A stretch of 64,000 nucleotides of DNA from Puccinia triticina (Eukaryota > Basidiomycota > Pucciniomycetes > Pucciniales > Pucciniaceae): assembly GCF_026914185.1 (NCBI RefSeq), contig NC_070561.1:7440001-7504000 (forward strand), in the 5' to 3' direction. Each line of letters starts with the position of its first letter. Position 1 is the stretch's first letter. The notes under the pieces are model-generated. The model searched no databases. It worked only from the letters and a program-made list of their open reading frames with translations, and was not told the DNA's origin. This document shows positions 30,295 through 41,303 of the stretch, piece after piece. A program made the position numbers and the translations under genes.

Positions 30295-31436
30295 ATGGGT
30301 TTCCGGAAATATTCTCCAGACCTTAAACATGCGGCTGTCAGTCACGCCATCAAGGGGAAGCATCCAGCCAAGATCAAAAAAATTCGGCGGGCTTCAATCA
30401 GCCGCGATTCACTTTACCAATGGTCCAGCTTGTACGAGAGGACCCGTGCTGTTGTTTGCAACCCCAGCACTTATCTCCAGAGAGGGCATCCGTTGGATTT
30501 GAATGATGAGGACTTGAAGTTTATCAAAGAGCTCGTTACTGATAAGCCATCAATTTACGCAGATGAGATCCAACGCAGCTTGGCCAAAGAACATGGGATC
30601 ACGGTATCAGTATTGACTATCTTAAACACCCTGCATGGCCGGTTGAACATGTCAAAAAAGACAATGCGGACCATCCATCCCAAACAAGACAAAACCGAGA
30701 GGGCCCATTACATCTACCAGGTTGGAGCAGTGCCAACCTCTTGTCTGATGTTTACTGGTAAGCTTCTGGACCAACACCTACTTATTCAATATAAATTAAT
30801 AATATACACTAAACCTCCTTTAATGCTTACTCAGACGAGTCAGGAGTGTGCCTAGAGGTTGTCCAAGAACTCAAGGATGGGCTGTAGCTGGCAAATGAAC
30901 CCCTAGAGTCCCACGCGAGCGAAGCTCCCATCAATATAACATTGTACCAGCAATTTTGACATCAGGATTGGTTGCTCACATGGTGCAGGAGGAATCCATG
31001 GACCGGGAGACTTCCCAGTTTTTTCTAGAGAATGTGCTAGTGAGTTACACATTTGATTGGGTTAGATTGCCAGCAAGCAGGATTTATCTGATTAAAGGTT
31101 ATTTCACAATCAAGATTCCCTCAATGAACCCCTTTCCACAGCCCAACAGTGTCCTGGTGATGGACAACGCGCAAATACATCACAATGGAGTGGTGGCCAA
31201 TATTGTTGAGTCGGCCAGTTGCCTCTGGCTCTACTTGCCAGCGTACTCGCCAGACTTCAACCCCATTGAAGAGGCGTTCAGTGTCTACAAATCAACCTTG
31301 AAGCAAAATGAAGAGTTACTCACAGGCGGCAAGGGAGACTTTGAGGTCATTGATGGCTTCATTCCTCTAGTTTTTACTTCGGATCTCACCCAGAAACTCT
31401 TCCAAGCATCTGGCTATGCTGTTGTCAACTGGACTT
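30295..31436 (+). pseudogene. Tc1/mariner (DDE_3) transposase
   Basis: Begins MGFRKYSPDLKHAAVSHAIK with a helix-turn-helix region, then EDLKFIKELVTDKPSIYADE (second winged helix). An intron starts at about 30760 (GTAAGC) and ends before ACGAGTCAGG, which restores MFTDESGVC with the first catalytic Asp. Then WAVAGK and the basic PRVPRERSSHQYN, in another frame and broken by a TGA. After ETSQFFLENVL an intron (31040-31114) leads to PNSVLVMDNAQIHH with the second Asp, and LPAYSPDFNPIEEAF with the third acidic residue (Glu). One frameshift plus one stop around 30860-30910 inactivate it. The start at 30295 is preferred over 30289 because family members begin MGF/MR near this point. Confidence 0.85.
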
Positions 31437-31910
31437 ATCCACATTTTTTGTTTTCTCAATGTTGCTGTATTTCCTTTTTTTGCATCATCAGAAATTGCTA
31501 CCAAAGGTGCCAGGCAATCATTGCCAATTTATTTTGCTCTGTGCCTGATAGCATTTTCCTGTTTTGGAGACCTCAGCGCTCTTCAAGCCTATACTATCCA
31601 AGTAGCTTTTTGTTGCCCTTGATGTTAACTTTAGGGCAAGCCCTTATATAAACTTTGTACTTATATTTGGATGAGACAATATAATATCGCACAGAATGAA
31701 GTCCTCTTTGTACGCTTGTAGGAGTAGAGAACGGGAGAGGTGAGAGTAGAAGACATAGCAAGTGGCGAGATGAGAAAAGAATACAGGTGGAAGTAAAAGA
31801 CATTGTGACAAGAATAAATACAGGGGGTAGTAGAGGAGCAAGTGGCAATATGAGAAAAGAATACAACTTGACAAGCATGTGCGGCAAGGGATAGATAAGG
31901 CTATATACAG

Positions 31911-33853
31911 TCACTCGGAACAACCACGTCGTTTCTTCAAGTGGTGTTCATACCGCTTAAGGTTAGAGATGAGCGCTTGGGCATCTGCAACTTTAAGACC
32001 CACTTTTTCAAGCTCTTTGGGTTTCATGAGGGATAATTTTCTGTAGTGGTTGATCCCAAGCCCATTGAGATTCTCCTGGATTTTTGGACAGCTTGGATCC
32101 ACATGTACAAAGCGGAGGTACTTGTTGAGACTGGCATCATCATCAAATGATGTTGGTGATGAAGGAGGTTGAGGGGCCGGAGGGTTGGGTGGGCCACCAC
32201 AGTGTGGTCTAGGTATTGCTTGAGACAAATCGTTGGGAGGACCAGCCCTTTGTTGATTCCCAGCCAGGCAGTCTTGATGACTCATTTGAACTTCACCAAC
32301 TGGATGTACCATTGCCGGTCCAGTTTGGTTTGCTGTATGATGGACTTTGTAGGCCATCATCTTCCCAAGCGAAGGGTCCCAGGCCACATGTAACTGCTCT
32401 GCCTTTTGAATTGGCATTGCGGCCGAAGTTTTTGGAAGACCAGCGGTTGGAATAGGTGTAGGCTCTGGAGCCACGGTTGCAGTGGCGGCAGACAATTGAG
32501 CAGGTGCTGAATTATCCCAATTGAAACCAGGGACATTCAGAGGATGGTAGAGATTGACCAAGCCTTTTTTCATCTGTCATAGTCAAGCGTGGAATCATCA
32601 GTACTGTGTTTGCAAGGATAAAGAGCACAAAGTCCCCACAATAGCTTTGGCCCAGATGGTCAGTTGATTTGGATCGAGTATCATAAACTGCTTTGAGTTT
32701 TTTGGATTGATATAAGCGGAGACCTCATGGAAACCCGTAAGATGTCCTTTTGGAGGGTGTTTTGACTTGATCATAGTGATTGTATTGAACATGTTGGACG
32801 AATGGGAAGCTCCAGCCGAGGGCTCCCAATCATCTGCGTCTGCGCCTGCCCATATCTTCTTATTTCCCTGAGTGGCCTCTAACTCCTCTTTAGCGGCCTC
32901 CTTCTGTTGAAGCATTCCAAACAAACATTAGGAAGAACAGTCGCAGTGAGTATCATCATTTACATCAAATGGGACTCACCTGAGCAACCGTTTTTGGGTT
33001 GATCTTGTTGATGCATATGTTGAATTTTTAGGCCTTGGGATCAGCAGATTCTTCAAGAAACTGAGTGAATAGATCTTCTGTGTTGATGTTGGCGCGGTTG
33101 GTCGTCTGGGAAGAAGTCGAGTATGGAACATTTGCATTCCAACTAAGCCGTCTTGCCGCATCTTGCATCTCAGCGCGACTGGAAAACACAGGCGCATTGA
33201 GCTGACAAATCTCCCCAAAAGCTGCTTGTTTGAAACTAGTTAGGTTATTGTCGTTGAGATCCCAGAAGAAAAGGATCTCGCCCGGAGTCGACTTAATGTG
33301 GTCATACTTGGCATTCCAAGCACTGGGAGAGACCTTTTGTTTGTGCGACCCACGGGTTGAGGTTTTCTCTTCATTGTCAGGTATGTACAAGGCATAGTTC
33401 AACATGATTTTGGTTTTGCCAGCATCATTGAGAATTCTCACTTTGTTTTTCTTAGGCTTTTTTGGGATTGCTTGCGTTGGACCGGAGTTGAAGCAGGGAC
33501 AACAATATGGATAGAGCTGCCGGTTGATCCGTCATCAGAGGGGCTGCCAGGCAGAGAAGGAAGAGTATCTTTTTTTAGATGGAACCGGGGTGACACAAGC
33601 AGTTGAGGTGGGAAATGAGCGCTGTCAAACAGGGGTTTCTTGGTCGTATTCCACCCCATTGTGAGAGCTGTCTTTGACAAATTCTGAGCGGGTTTGCATA
33701 TTGTCAAATGCTTCCTTGATCCAATCATGTGTATCACCCGGCTGGGTGAAGTAGTCTAGCAACCAACCAAAGATCATAATATCAGCAGTGAGCGTGCATC
33801 AAAGCGGCAAAGAAAAGGTGGTAAGAAGAGGAAATAGACAAACTTTTGGCCAT
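31911..33853 (-). pseudogene. Accessory gene of the mariner element, SAM-like C-terminus
   Basis: Several open pieces on the minus strand between the transposase and the right inverted repeat: 33738-33853 region (DTHDWIKEAFDNMQTRSEF), 33028-33441 (NYALYIPDNEEKTS, YDHIKSTPGEILFFWDLNDN, DAARRLSWNANVPYS), 32598-32924 (GFHEVSAYINPKNSKQFMIL) and 31911-32573. The last ends with YLRFVHVDPSCPKIQENLNG ... LMKPKELEKVGLKVADAQAL, whose helical pattern resembles a sterile-alpha-motif (SAM) interaction domain. A Pro/Ser-rich linker precedes it. At least one stop and frame changes lie near 33550-33650. I do not recognise the rest of the protein. Its location inside the inverted repeats says it travels with the element. 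Confidence 0.5.
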
Positions 33854-33877
33854 GTTTTGGCCAGTATTCCATGAAAG

Positions 33878-34056
33878 ACAATGATCAAAAAGGGATGGGT
33901 TGATGCTCATCACTCGCTGGGCCAATCGGATATAGCAGGCGGGGGGACCGGCCGTTGCCTGCTGATCTTTGGTGGGTGAGAAAGATTTTTGGGGAGGGGG
34001 GAAGGCGAAAAAGATGAAAAAAGTGGGGGAAGAAGCAAGCTTTTCTGATATAGCTG
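33878..34056. repeat. Right terminal inverted repeat of the mariner element
   Basis: Reverse complement of 30090-30268 with few differences; ends CTGATATAGCTG then TA. Confidence 0.95.
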
Positions 34057-34229
34057 TACCTAAGAGCGATTCTTGTAGCCACCTCTGAGTAATATAGAGA
34101 GAGAGATATTTAAAGTGCCTGAAGCAGCAAGGGCCTGATATTCAGGTTTGGTTTGCTGTGTTACCCCGGTAGAATCCTTTGAAAAAAGGATTTCTGGGAG
34201 AAAGAAACTAAGAAGACTCACTGAGGGTT
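34057..34229 (-). repeat. Right LTR of the copia element, second part
   Basis: Resumes at CCTAAGAGC, matches the left LTR to AGAGAGAGATA (34117), then diverges with indels. Ends where the solo LTR at 34230 is inserted; any continuation after 34554 was not recognised. Confidence 0.6.
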
Positions 34230-34548
34230 TGTAAGAGTCCAACTGGGACTCTTCACTGAAGGACTCAAATGGGGCGCGGAGAGCTCGTCTCGTGAGGTTC
34301 AGGGCCCAAGTCACATATATTTCAGGTGGGGAAGAAGAATCTAGCGTGGAGAGAATGATCTCTCTTAGTATCTACAACATGTGTATGAAGAGAGAGAGAA
34401 GAGAGAGAAGGAGAAAAGGAAAGAGACTTACCTAGCGTGGAGAGAATGATCTCTGCCAGGCTAGGTAGGAGGTGGAGGAGCCGGGACCATATGGGTCCCG
34501 CTCTGTACCTTGTGACATTTTTGTGACACCCTAGGAGGGGGGCTCACA
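34230..34548 (+). mobile_element. Solo LTR, family B (hairpin LTR)
   Basis: 319 bp, TGTAAGAGTCC...GGCTCACA, flanked by GGGTT (34225-34229 and 34549-34553). It has a terminal hairpin AAGAGTCC/GGACTCTT, two copies of hairpin AGAGA/TCTCT in CTAGCGTGG contexts at about 34342 and 34438, AGTATCTACAA, a G/A-rich spacer and a CGGGACC/GGTCCCG hairpin. Same skeleton as the LTRs at 23910/26607 and 41976. Confidence 0.9.
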
Positions 34549-35215
34549 GGGTTTTAATCAAACCTTTAGCCATAGCAAACCTTCTAGCCGGATTTTCTAG
34601 AATGAAACGGAGATTTTCAGAGCGTCGTAGGGTCGCTCTCAAGAAGTTTTTAAACTTCAAACGGAATAAGACAGCAGAATGATACAATTTTCAGTTCAAA
34701 TATGAAGTCAAGGGGAAAGTATAGCGTTTGGTGTCTGGGTGAATGAAGATGGGGCTAGAGATACGGGAACCATCCTCTTTTTTGTAGGGTATTATTTCTC
34801 CTTATTTCTTCTTACAAGATCAGTGATCACCGTAGACAGAGAGGATCACTGTATCTCTTTGTTGAGGATGAGCCGTTTTTTTTTTTTTTTTTATTTGTAT
34901 TCTTACTTTACCGGGTACTTGCTCATGATGAGCGCTTACTTTACGGGGTATTGTTCATCTTATGATGCGCGCTTCAGTTATTAGTACTACGCGCAGTGTA
35001 GACGCATTTCCGTTTTGACTTCTTTTTACTGCGCATACGTGCGCTATTGAGCTGACTCTGCTCTTATTCTTATTATTTGTAGTTTGAGCGTACCCGTGTT
35101 TTTTACCGCGCTGATGGTTTATACTTAGCTGTTTTATTTCTATTTTATTTTTATTGCTCAAGGAAAAAAGGGAAGTTTCTGTTTATTTATATTTTCTCTG
35201 GTCAGTTTTAGCTCT
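34549..35215. other. Unassigned AT-rich sequence
   Basis: No gene recognised. Contains GATCAGTGATCACC and a matching GGATCACTG a short way downstream, a run of 17 T at 34876-34892, and CCGGGTACTTGCTCATGATGAGCGC-type repeats at about 34910 and 34945. Confidence 0.4.
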
Positions 35216-35219
35216 GATC

Positions 35220-35590
35220 TAGTTAGCTATCTGAAAGATCTAGTAGCTAGCTGACAGAGAGCTTGGTCATTGAGAGAGCTGGTCATTGAGAGAGCTCTTG
35301 ATGACCGGCTTGACCGGTTGCTCTATCAATGACTGGCTATAGCGGTCATTGAGAGCTCTCTTGATGACTGGCTGTACCGGTTTTCAAGAGCTCTCTCAAT
35401 GACTCACTGTACTGGTCATGGAGAGCCCTTTCAATGACTGGCCGTACTGGTCATTGAGAGAGCTTGGGATGACTTGCTATACCAGTCTGGTCACCAGAGC
35501 CCTCTCAATGACTGGCTGTAGTCTCTCAATCATTGGCTACATAAATATACCGGTCATCAAAAGCTCTGTTGATGACCGGTTGTATTAAAT
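35220..35590. repeat. GAGCTC-centred palindromic repeat cluster (copy 2)
   Basis: At least ten alternating units such as GGTCATTGAGAGAGC and GAGCTCTTGATGACCGGC, with TGACTGGCTATA/TGTACCGGT spacers. The same family occurs at 20764-20956. Unit sequences pair with their neighbours, so long extended hairpins are possible. Confidence 0.8.
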
Positions 35591-36420
35591 TCCGCTTAAG
35601 CTTGAACAATTCAAGATTTTCAGTGGGCTAAAGTTATGGCCTTTGAGCCACAGCACCGGTAAAATTTTGGTTTTCTGACCAAAACAGCTGCAAACTTGGC
35701 ATGTTAGCCCCCTATTGTTGCCCAGCAGGAAGGCTGAAGACCTCAAATCAAATGTCAGGATTCCATGATTTTGAGTTCACAGCTCAAAATTATGTCCAAG
35801 CATTCCTGGAATCACAATATGTTTGATGACTTGGTTGCTTCTGGGTGTGTATGTATTATAGCACCCATGGGTGTGTGCCAGCAAACTTAACACAAGTCCC
35901 TCCCTGTGCTTGCGGGGCCCAAGCACCCTCCCGCTTGCGGGAGGGACTTGTGCCTAATGTCCGACATTTGGCCTGAGGCTGCCCAGCCAAATGGCCAAAA
36001 AATCCTTCTAATCCACATATCACCACATACCCCTTGGATTTCTTCACAGCCTCCAGTACCATTAGAATCAGCTGCTTGTCGTACATGTTACCATGTATCC
36101 TCATCCCTTGGAAGTAATTGTGATGTAAAAAAAACTTCCTTGGGAGGTCTGGTGAGCCAAAATTGTGAGAACCTGTCCAACCTTGACCAGCAAGTGGCCC
36201 AATGGATCCATCACATTGCTCAGAAACAGCCCTGGCAAGAACAGCTGCTGAGCAGCCAATTTTTGTTGAGAATACTTAGCTGAGATCAAGGGCTACAACA
36301 TGGTCAGCTGGGAGTTGGAGTAAAACCGTAGAGCTAATTGTAAAATAAATGTAAATACAAAGTTGCTCATTTTCTTCAAAAAACCTTGTCAGCCTCAGGC
36401 CAAGAATTCGACTTCAGTCC
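35591..36420. other. Intergenic region with a 14-bp perfect hairpin
   Basis: CACAAGTCCCTCCC at 35891-35904 pairs with 35939-35952. Minus-strand frames 35856-36104 and 36101-36289 could be pieces of one gene (KGYVVICGLEGFFGHLAG, PLGHLLVKVGQVLTILA) but show no known domain; they are not called as genes. Confidence 0.5.
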
Positions 36421-36781
36421 TAAGCCTCTCCTTCGGAGACGCTTCGCGCCTCCTTGGAGAGGCTTAGTTAAGCTCGGTGTGCCAGAGCCGCGCGGGTTGC
36501 CATATGCCATTGCCATCCCGGGGTTTTAGCAACCCGGTTTTACCTCCCCGGGTGGAGATGCTCTAAGTCCCTCCTGACGGAGGCTCGCTTCGCGAGTCCC
36601 CCAAAGTCTCGAGGGACTTTGTTAAGCTTGGTTGCCATACATAGCAACCCGATAGAGATTTTTAGCTCCCGAGCCAAAATAGACACTTGGTTGGCACCCA
36701 GGGTGGGTGGTGTTTTTTGGGTTCGGGTTGGTAAACGCGGGATAGCAACCCGGTTCACCACCCCGGGTGGAGACGCTCTAA
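36421..36781. repeat. MITE-like cluster of hairpins upstream of AGC1
   Basis: Two hairpins with similar loops (CGCTTCGCG): TAAGCCTCTCC/GGAGAGGCTTA at 36421-36466 and AAGTCCCTC/GAGGGACTT at 36565-36619. A 38-bp motif starting GCAACCCGGTT and ending GAGATGCTCTAA is present at 36529-36566 and again, with changes, at 36745-36781. No coding potential. The cluster ends 131 bases before the AGC1 start codon. Confidence 0.65.
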
Positions 36782-36912
36782 ATGGAGGGCGCCGGGGGCG
36801 TCTCACCCGGGGTGTCGCCGTCTCTAAATACATACGGTCTTGTCCCGGCGAGCTTCACAGCCCATACATTTGGCCATCGACCATCTCCACCCCCCTCACG
36901 ACTCGCTAGAAC
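36782..36912 (+). promoter_or_regulatory. Short upstream region of AGC1
   Basis: 131 bases between the hairpin cluster and the start codon. It holds TCTAAATACATA (TATA-like) at about 36826 and a pyrimidine-rich CCATCTCCACCCCCCTC before the ATG. The promoter is therefore short or lies partly in the MITE-like sequence. Confidence 0.4.
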
Positions 36913-39900
36913 ATGGCCACCCAGCAGATTCCGAGTCAGCCTGCCAAGGTTTCCTGTAAGCCATCTTGGGGTCTTTCCTCTTGCCGTCTTGCTAGCCATC
37001 TTCGATCTTGATGAGCTCATGGCTGACTCGAGCTCCCCCTTGGACTGCATGGTCGACATTCAGCAGTGGCCAACTCTCGGGGTGAGTCTTCGACCTGGGA
37101 CGTCATCACGGCCTCTTCGCTGCCCTACAATTTAACCCGATCACACGACCCTTCTCCCGTTCTTGCTTTGTCCTGCTCGCCTTACTGAGTGCCAGTCGTG
37201 GGTGGACGTATAAGAACTGATATCTGAAACGGCGTTGCATTGTCCCTCCACGCAGTTGCTCTCGCCGAACGCACTGAGTTCGATCGCTGGAAGAATCAGT
37301 TTGAACAATTTGCCATCCAAGATGACACGAGCACAGACACAAAGTCAGTTTTCCACTCACAGACTCGATCATCTATCTGTCTTGAGCAAGTACCTCTGCT
37401 GAGATCCTTGAGCTTGATGTTGACAGGTTTTTGAACGAGGACGGTTTCATCAACGCAGTTGCACCCTCGAATGAGACATTTCACAAGATCCATAAATCCC
37501 AATATTCGATTTTATTCAAAATTGCCGATCTCAAGAAGAACGGCAAAGTTACCTGGGACGATTTCGTGGTCTTCCAAACTCTGTTGAAAAAACCAGACGC
37601 GGAATTCGAGTGAGCCGATCGTTTCCCCCCAGAACACAAAACTACCTAGCCACCTCAAGCTGTATGTAAACGTAATCAATTGATCGTCAACTCTCGCTGG
37701 CTTGCTGTCCTATCTCCTCAATTCGTCGACTCCAAATCCGAAAAGGGTCGCATTCAAGTACTTCGATCAGGATCGCAATGGAGATGTTACCTTTGAAGAA
37801 TTCAAGCGGGTTTTCTCCGACAATCTCAGGCCAGACTCACTGCCATTCACCTTCGAGTCTCCTTGGGTGAAACTGTTTTTAGGGAAACGAGGCGGTCAAC
37901 ATGTGCTAGGTTACAAGTGCGTCCGTTATCTGAAATTTTCCTGATTAATGCCAACAAATTGACATTGCTTTTGTCCGTTCTCAGTGAATTTACTCAATTG
38001 ATGAAGGGCTTGCAGGGCGAGAGACTTCGACAGGCGTTCAGCTATTTTGACAAGGAAGAAACCGGGGTAATTCCTTTTATTGCTGCCTTGCGCGCAGGTT
38101 ATCAATCAGTGATCATTACTTGCTAACCGTTTCCACCTCCCTTATTCATAGTACATAACTGCGGATCAATTCAAGAGAATCATTTTGGAATTAGCACGAC
38201 ATAAGCTCTCAGACAGTATTCTCGAAAGTCTACCGACTTTGTGTAATATAAGTGCCGGTGGCAAGATATCATACTCGGAAGTCAATGCATTCCACAACGT
38301 CAGTGCGGCTACTCCTCCCTGTCAGATTGCATAATCTCCTATCGGCTGGTTTGGAACACGCGCAATGCTCAATTGGTCCCCTCACTCAGGTTATTCGTGA
38401 TATGGACACAGTGGAAAGGATTCTACGGGAGGCAATCGCAAATTCCCCAGATGGCAAAGTCAATCGACAGGATTTCCTGAATACAGCTTCACGACAGACT
38501 CGTTATGTCGCCCTGACACCTATGGAAGTCGATATTGTCTTTCATTTTGCTGGCATGGGCGAATTGAATGCGCGTCTTGGGCTCGCTGACTTCGGTATGC
38601 TCTTGGATCCGATGTGGGAACGCCGAACAACCCTCGAAGGTCAGGCTACGGATGACTTGAATGACGGTAACTTCTGGCACGGATTAGGGAAATCAATTTA
38701 CAACTTTGGACTGGGTGGGATTGCTGGTGCCTGTAAGCTACATTTTGACAGCGTTGTATCGGCCCAAGCCATTAGATCGACGGCTAATCTTGCCCGCTCC
38801 CTTATCGGCTGTACATTTCCGATGTCTTATAAAACCCATTGTCTGTATAAGTAGGAGCCACGGCTGTTTATCCAATCGACCTCGTGAAGACTCGTATGCA
38901 AAACCAGCGTAGTAAAGTCGTCGGAGAACTTCTTTACAAGAACAGCATGGATTGTGTCAAGAAAGTATTCAAAAACGAGGGCTTTACCGGCTTTTACCGA
39001 GGTCTACCGCCGCAATTAATTGTCAGTCCAGCACATCTTCGTTTATGGCCAAAATTGCATATTCTGAGGCATTTTGAAGATGGGCTACTTTTAGGGTGTC
39101 GCTCCAGAAAAAGCAATCAAACTCACTATTAACGATTTGATCCGAGCCAACGCTAAAGACCCTGTCACCGGAGAAATTGGACTGGGATGGGAATTGATTG
39201 CAGGTGCAACGGCAGGTGGTTGCCAAGTGGTAAGCTCCCCCTTTCCTTTTCAAACAGCCAAGCAGCTGTCAAATTATAATCTGGCTAAAAGCCCATCTCG
39301 AAATTTAGGCTGTCACCAATCCACTAGAAATCGTTAAGATACGTCTCCAGATGCAAGGTGAAATGGCACGAGTCGCAGGTAGCGATCCGATTGGTGCGAT
39401 GCATATTATTCGGCAGTTGGGCTTGGTTGGCTTGTATAAAGGTGCTGCGGCATGCCTGTGTCGTGATATCCCGTTTTCGGCGATATACTTTACCGTTTAC
39501 TCACATCGTTCGTAACACCACTTCATACACTCTTCCTGCGTTTCATTTCCCCCAAAAAATCACTAATCGAAGCTGACAATCTGGTCTTAATTACAGTGAA
39601 AAAGGACACCTTTGGTGAAGGAGTGAACGGGAAGAAGTTGAGCTTTGTCGAAACGCTAAGCGCAGCAGCAATTGCGGTTTGTCTCCTCAGCTCGAGAAAC
39701 TATCCAACCAATCAAAGGAATCTTACGTTCTGCTCTACGGAATTTTTCACATCTAGGGAATGCCTGCTGCTTATTTAACCACGCCAGCTGATGTGGTCAA
39801 AACCCGATTACAATCTGAGGCCAAGAAGGGCGAAACTCACTACAAAGGGTTGATGCACTGTTTCAAGACGATCTGTAAGCACTGTTTCTGGCCTGAAAGT

Positions 39901-40353
39901 ATCGACCAGAGAAGTGATAAGGAGTTTGTTTGTAACAGTACAAGAAGAGGGACCTTCCGCTTTGTTCAAGGGCGGACCAGCCAGAATCTTGCGAAGTTCA
40001 CCTCAGTTTGGTGTGACTTTAGTATCTTATGAATTCCTTCAAAAACTCTTGCCGGTAAATATACTCTTGTTTATCAAGCAAAAGATAGAGGCTGCATTGA
40101 TCGATGCTAAATTTGCTAAACGCTGGATTAGTTCCCATTCGATCATCATCCACGCCAAGTGGAGAGTTCTGTTGTATCTGATGTCGAACTGCCACGCCTT
40201 CGAGCCAGGAATGCGATGAAAAGTAAGTCTGGTTCTCAGCCGTTACTGCTAACATCTGCTAGAATCTAATTTTGAATTTCTTGATATCTGTTACACTCAG
40301 TTCTATTGGACGTCCATGAGGATTTTGGGATGGTAAAACGGCCGACCAAATAG
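36913..40353 (+). CDS. AGC1: Calcium-regulated mitochondrial aspartate/glutamate carrier
   Basis: Inner-membrane carrier of the aralar/citrin type, exchanging glutamate for aspartate in the malate-aspartate shuttle, with cytosol-side EF-hands. Fifteen exons: 36913-36955, 37256-37343, 37427-37609, 37746-37916, 37985-38066, 38152-38298, 38390-38732, 38852-39021, 39095-39229, 39309-39507, 39597-39676, 39757-39874, 39939-40054, 40132-40222, 40301-40353. All have GT/AG borders and the phases join to 2019 bases, 672 aa, the usual family length. EF-hand region: [39 protein letters not shown]. Carrier repeats: [30 protein letters not shown]. The C-terminal tail ends [10 protein letters not shown]. 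The start at 36913 was chosen because its splice gives an uninterrupted N-terminus; ATG 37019 would need a different first exon. No disabling change seen. Confidence 0.93.
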
Positions 40354-41000
40354 GAGGGCCGGGGCGAAAGTTCTTGTCACCCAAGGTTCAAGTCGAAACC
40401 GGCTGGAAAGGATAGTCGAATAATTCACACACAAGTCCCATATTCCAGTGGGAAATCGAACTAATGGGAGGGAGCGGCGACAAGGAATGTACTCTTACAC
40501 ACACGCACTCAAATAGATAAATTTCGGAGGAAGTATCGCTGGTTATAAACATATAGCCCTCGATGGTTGTTGATAATTCTTTACGTCTTTAGGTCTTGGA
40601 TATACGTCTTCCTCTTGAGAAGGTCCAAACATTAAAAAGTTGGAGATCATAGATAGATAGATGATAATAAAGGAGATCGGAATCCAATTTTCAATTCAAT
40701 TCATGTTTTCTCGTCCTTTTCCCGAGTTGTTAATTATCCGCTTGGCATTCTCCATCATCATCCCTTCTTTTTCTTTCTTCTCTTGTCTGTATACAGATGT
40801 GCTAAAGATGCAGAAACCTTTTTTTTCAAAGGCTTTGATTGGATCTGCATTCGTTATGTGGTAATTTATGTGACAGATGTTTTTGATACGTCAACACACT
40901 GTAGAAGAGAGGAAATTTCGTTTGGCTTCCGGCGCCGGGGTACCGGAGTCACCATCGGCCGCGCTGTTTGAAACCCAGGAGCGGGGAGGACCGTCCAGCA
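40354..41000. other. AGC1 3' region
   Basis: Probable 3' untranslated and intergenic sequence. An AATAAA motif at about 40666 could serve for polyadenylation. No gene recognised. Confidence 0.5.
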
Positions 41001-41303
41001 TCACAATGTCCGGCAGGTCTGGCCGATGGTTCGCCTTTCCATCGGGGGGCGCCGGGGAACCGGAGTCGCCATGGTCTTGCTGCTTGGAGTCGGTGTTGCG
41101 GTGCCGGCCCCAGGTTTTTCCATGGAGGATCCCTCCAAAGTCATCAACGTGCTCGCCAGCATCAACAGCGGAAAATGAATCTCTTCGGTGAGATTGTAGA
41201 TCGATTTGATCAGTTGGTCTTCTAGCGGGTCGGCTTTGATCAACTCTTCCGCCTCGATTGGCTTATGAAGAGCGGATGCTCTGTCAGATGCTTGACCATC
41301 CAA
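41001..41303 (-). CDS. Hypothetical protein, convergent to AGC1
   Basis: 100-aa frame with normal amino-acid composition: PIEAEELIKADPLEDQLIKS, YNLTEEIHFPLLMLAS, then a Ser/Thr/Pro-rich tail. An amphipathic helical region of about 40 residues precedes the disordered tail. No family recognised. Introns could extend it on either side. It is retained because the composition differs from the repeat-derived frames nearby. Confidence 0.35.
   Translation of the reverse strand: MDGQASDRASALHKPIEAEELIKADPLEDQLIKSIYNLTEEIHFPLLMLASTLMTLEGSSMEKPGAGTATPTPSSKTMATPVPRRPPMERRTIGQTCRTL

Larger units (their letters stand above)
30090..34056 (+). mobile_element. Tc1/mariner element with accessory gene
   Basis: 3967 bp, flanked by TA (30088-30089 and 34057-34058), with inverted ends of 179 bp (30090-30268 and 33878-34056) that differ at only about ten positions. 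The uninterrupted target is visible in the other copia LTR at about 21293. It carries a DDE transposase on the plus strand and a second gene on the minus strand, arranged to converge. The element is much longer than a typical 1.3-kb mariner because of the second gene. Both genes are damaged. Confidence 0.95.
21189..34229 (-). mobile_element. Ty1/copia element with nested insertions and a host gene fragment
   Basis: A minus-oriented copia element. LTR starts (TGAAAGATTTCACACAAC) lie at 21189 and 29986. Between them, right to left: gag (29934), the aspartic protease (27888), a TAO3/Furry host fragment in place of most of the integrase, the integrase end, RT and RNase H (about 23090 to 22040). 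It has been hit by a gag-only LTR element, a small TA-flanked element and a Tc1/mariner element. The outer right end is uncertain, because LTR similarity fades after about 34120 and another solo LTR begins at 34230. Stop codons are frequent, so the element is dead. Confidence 0.75.
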
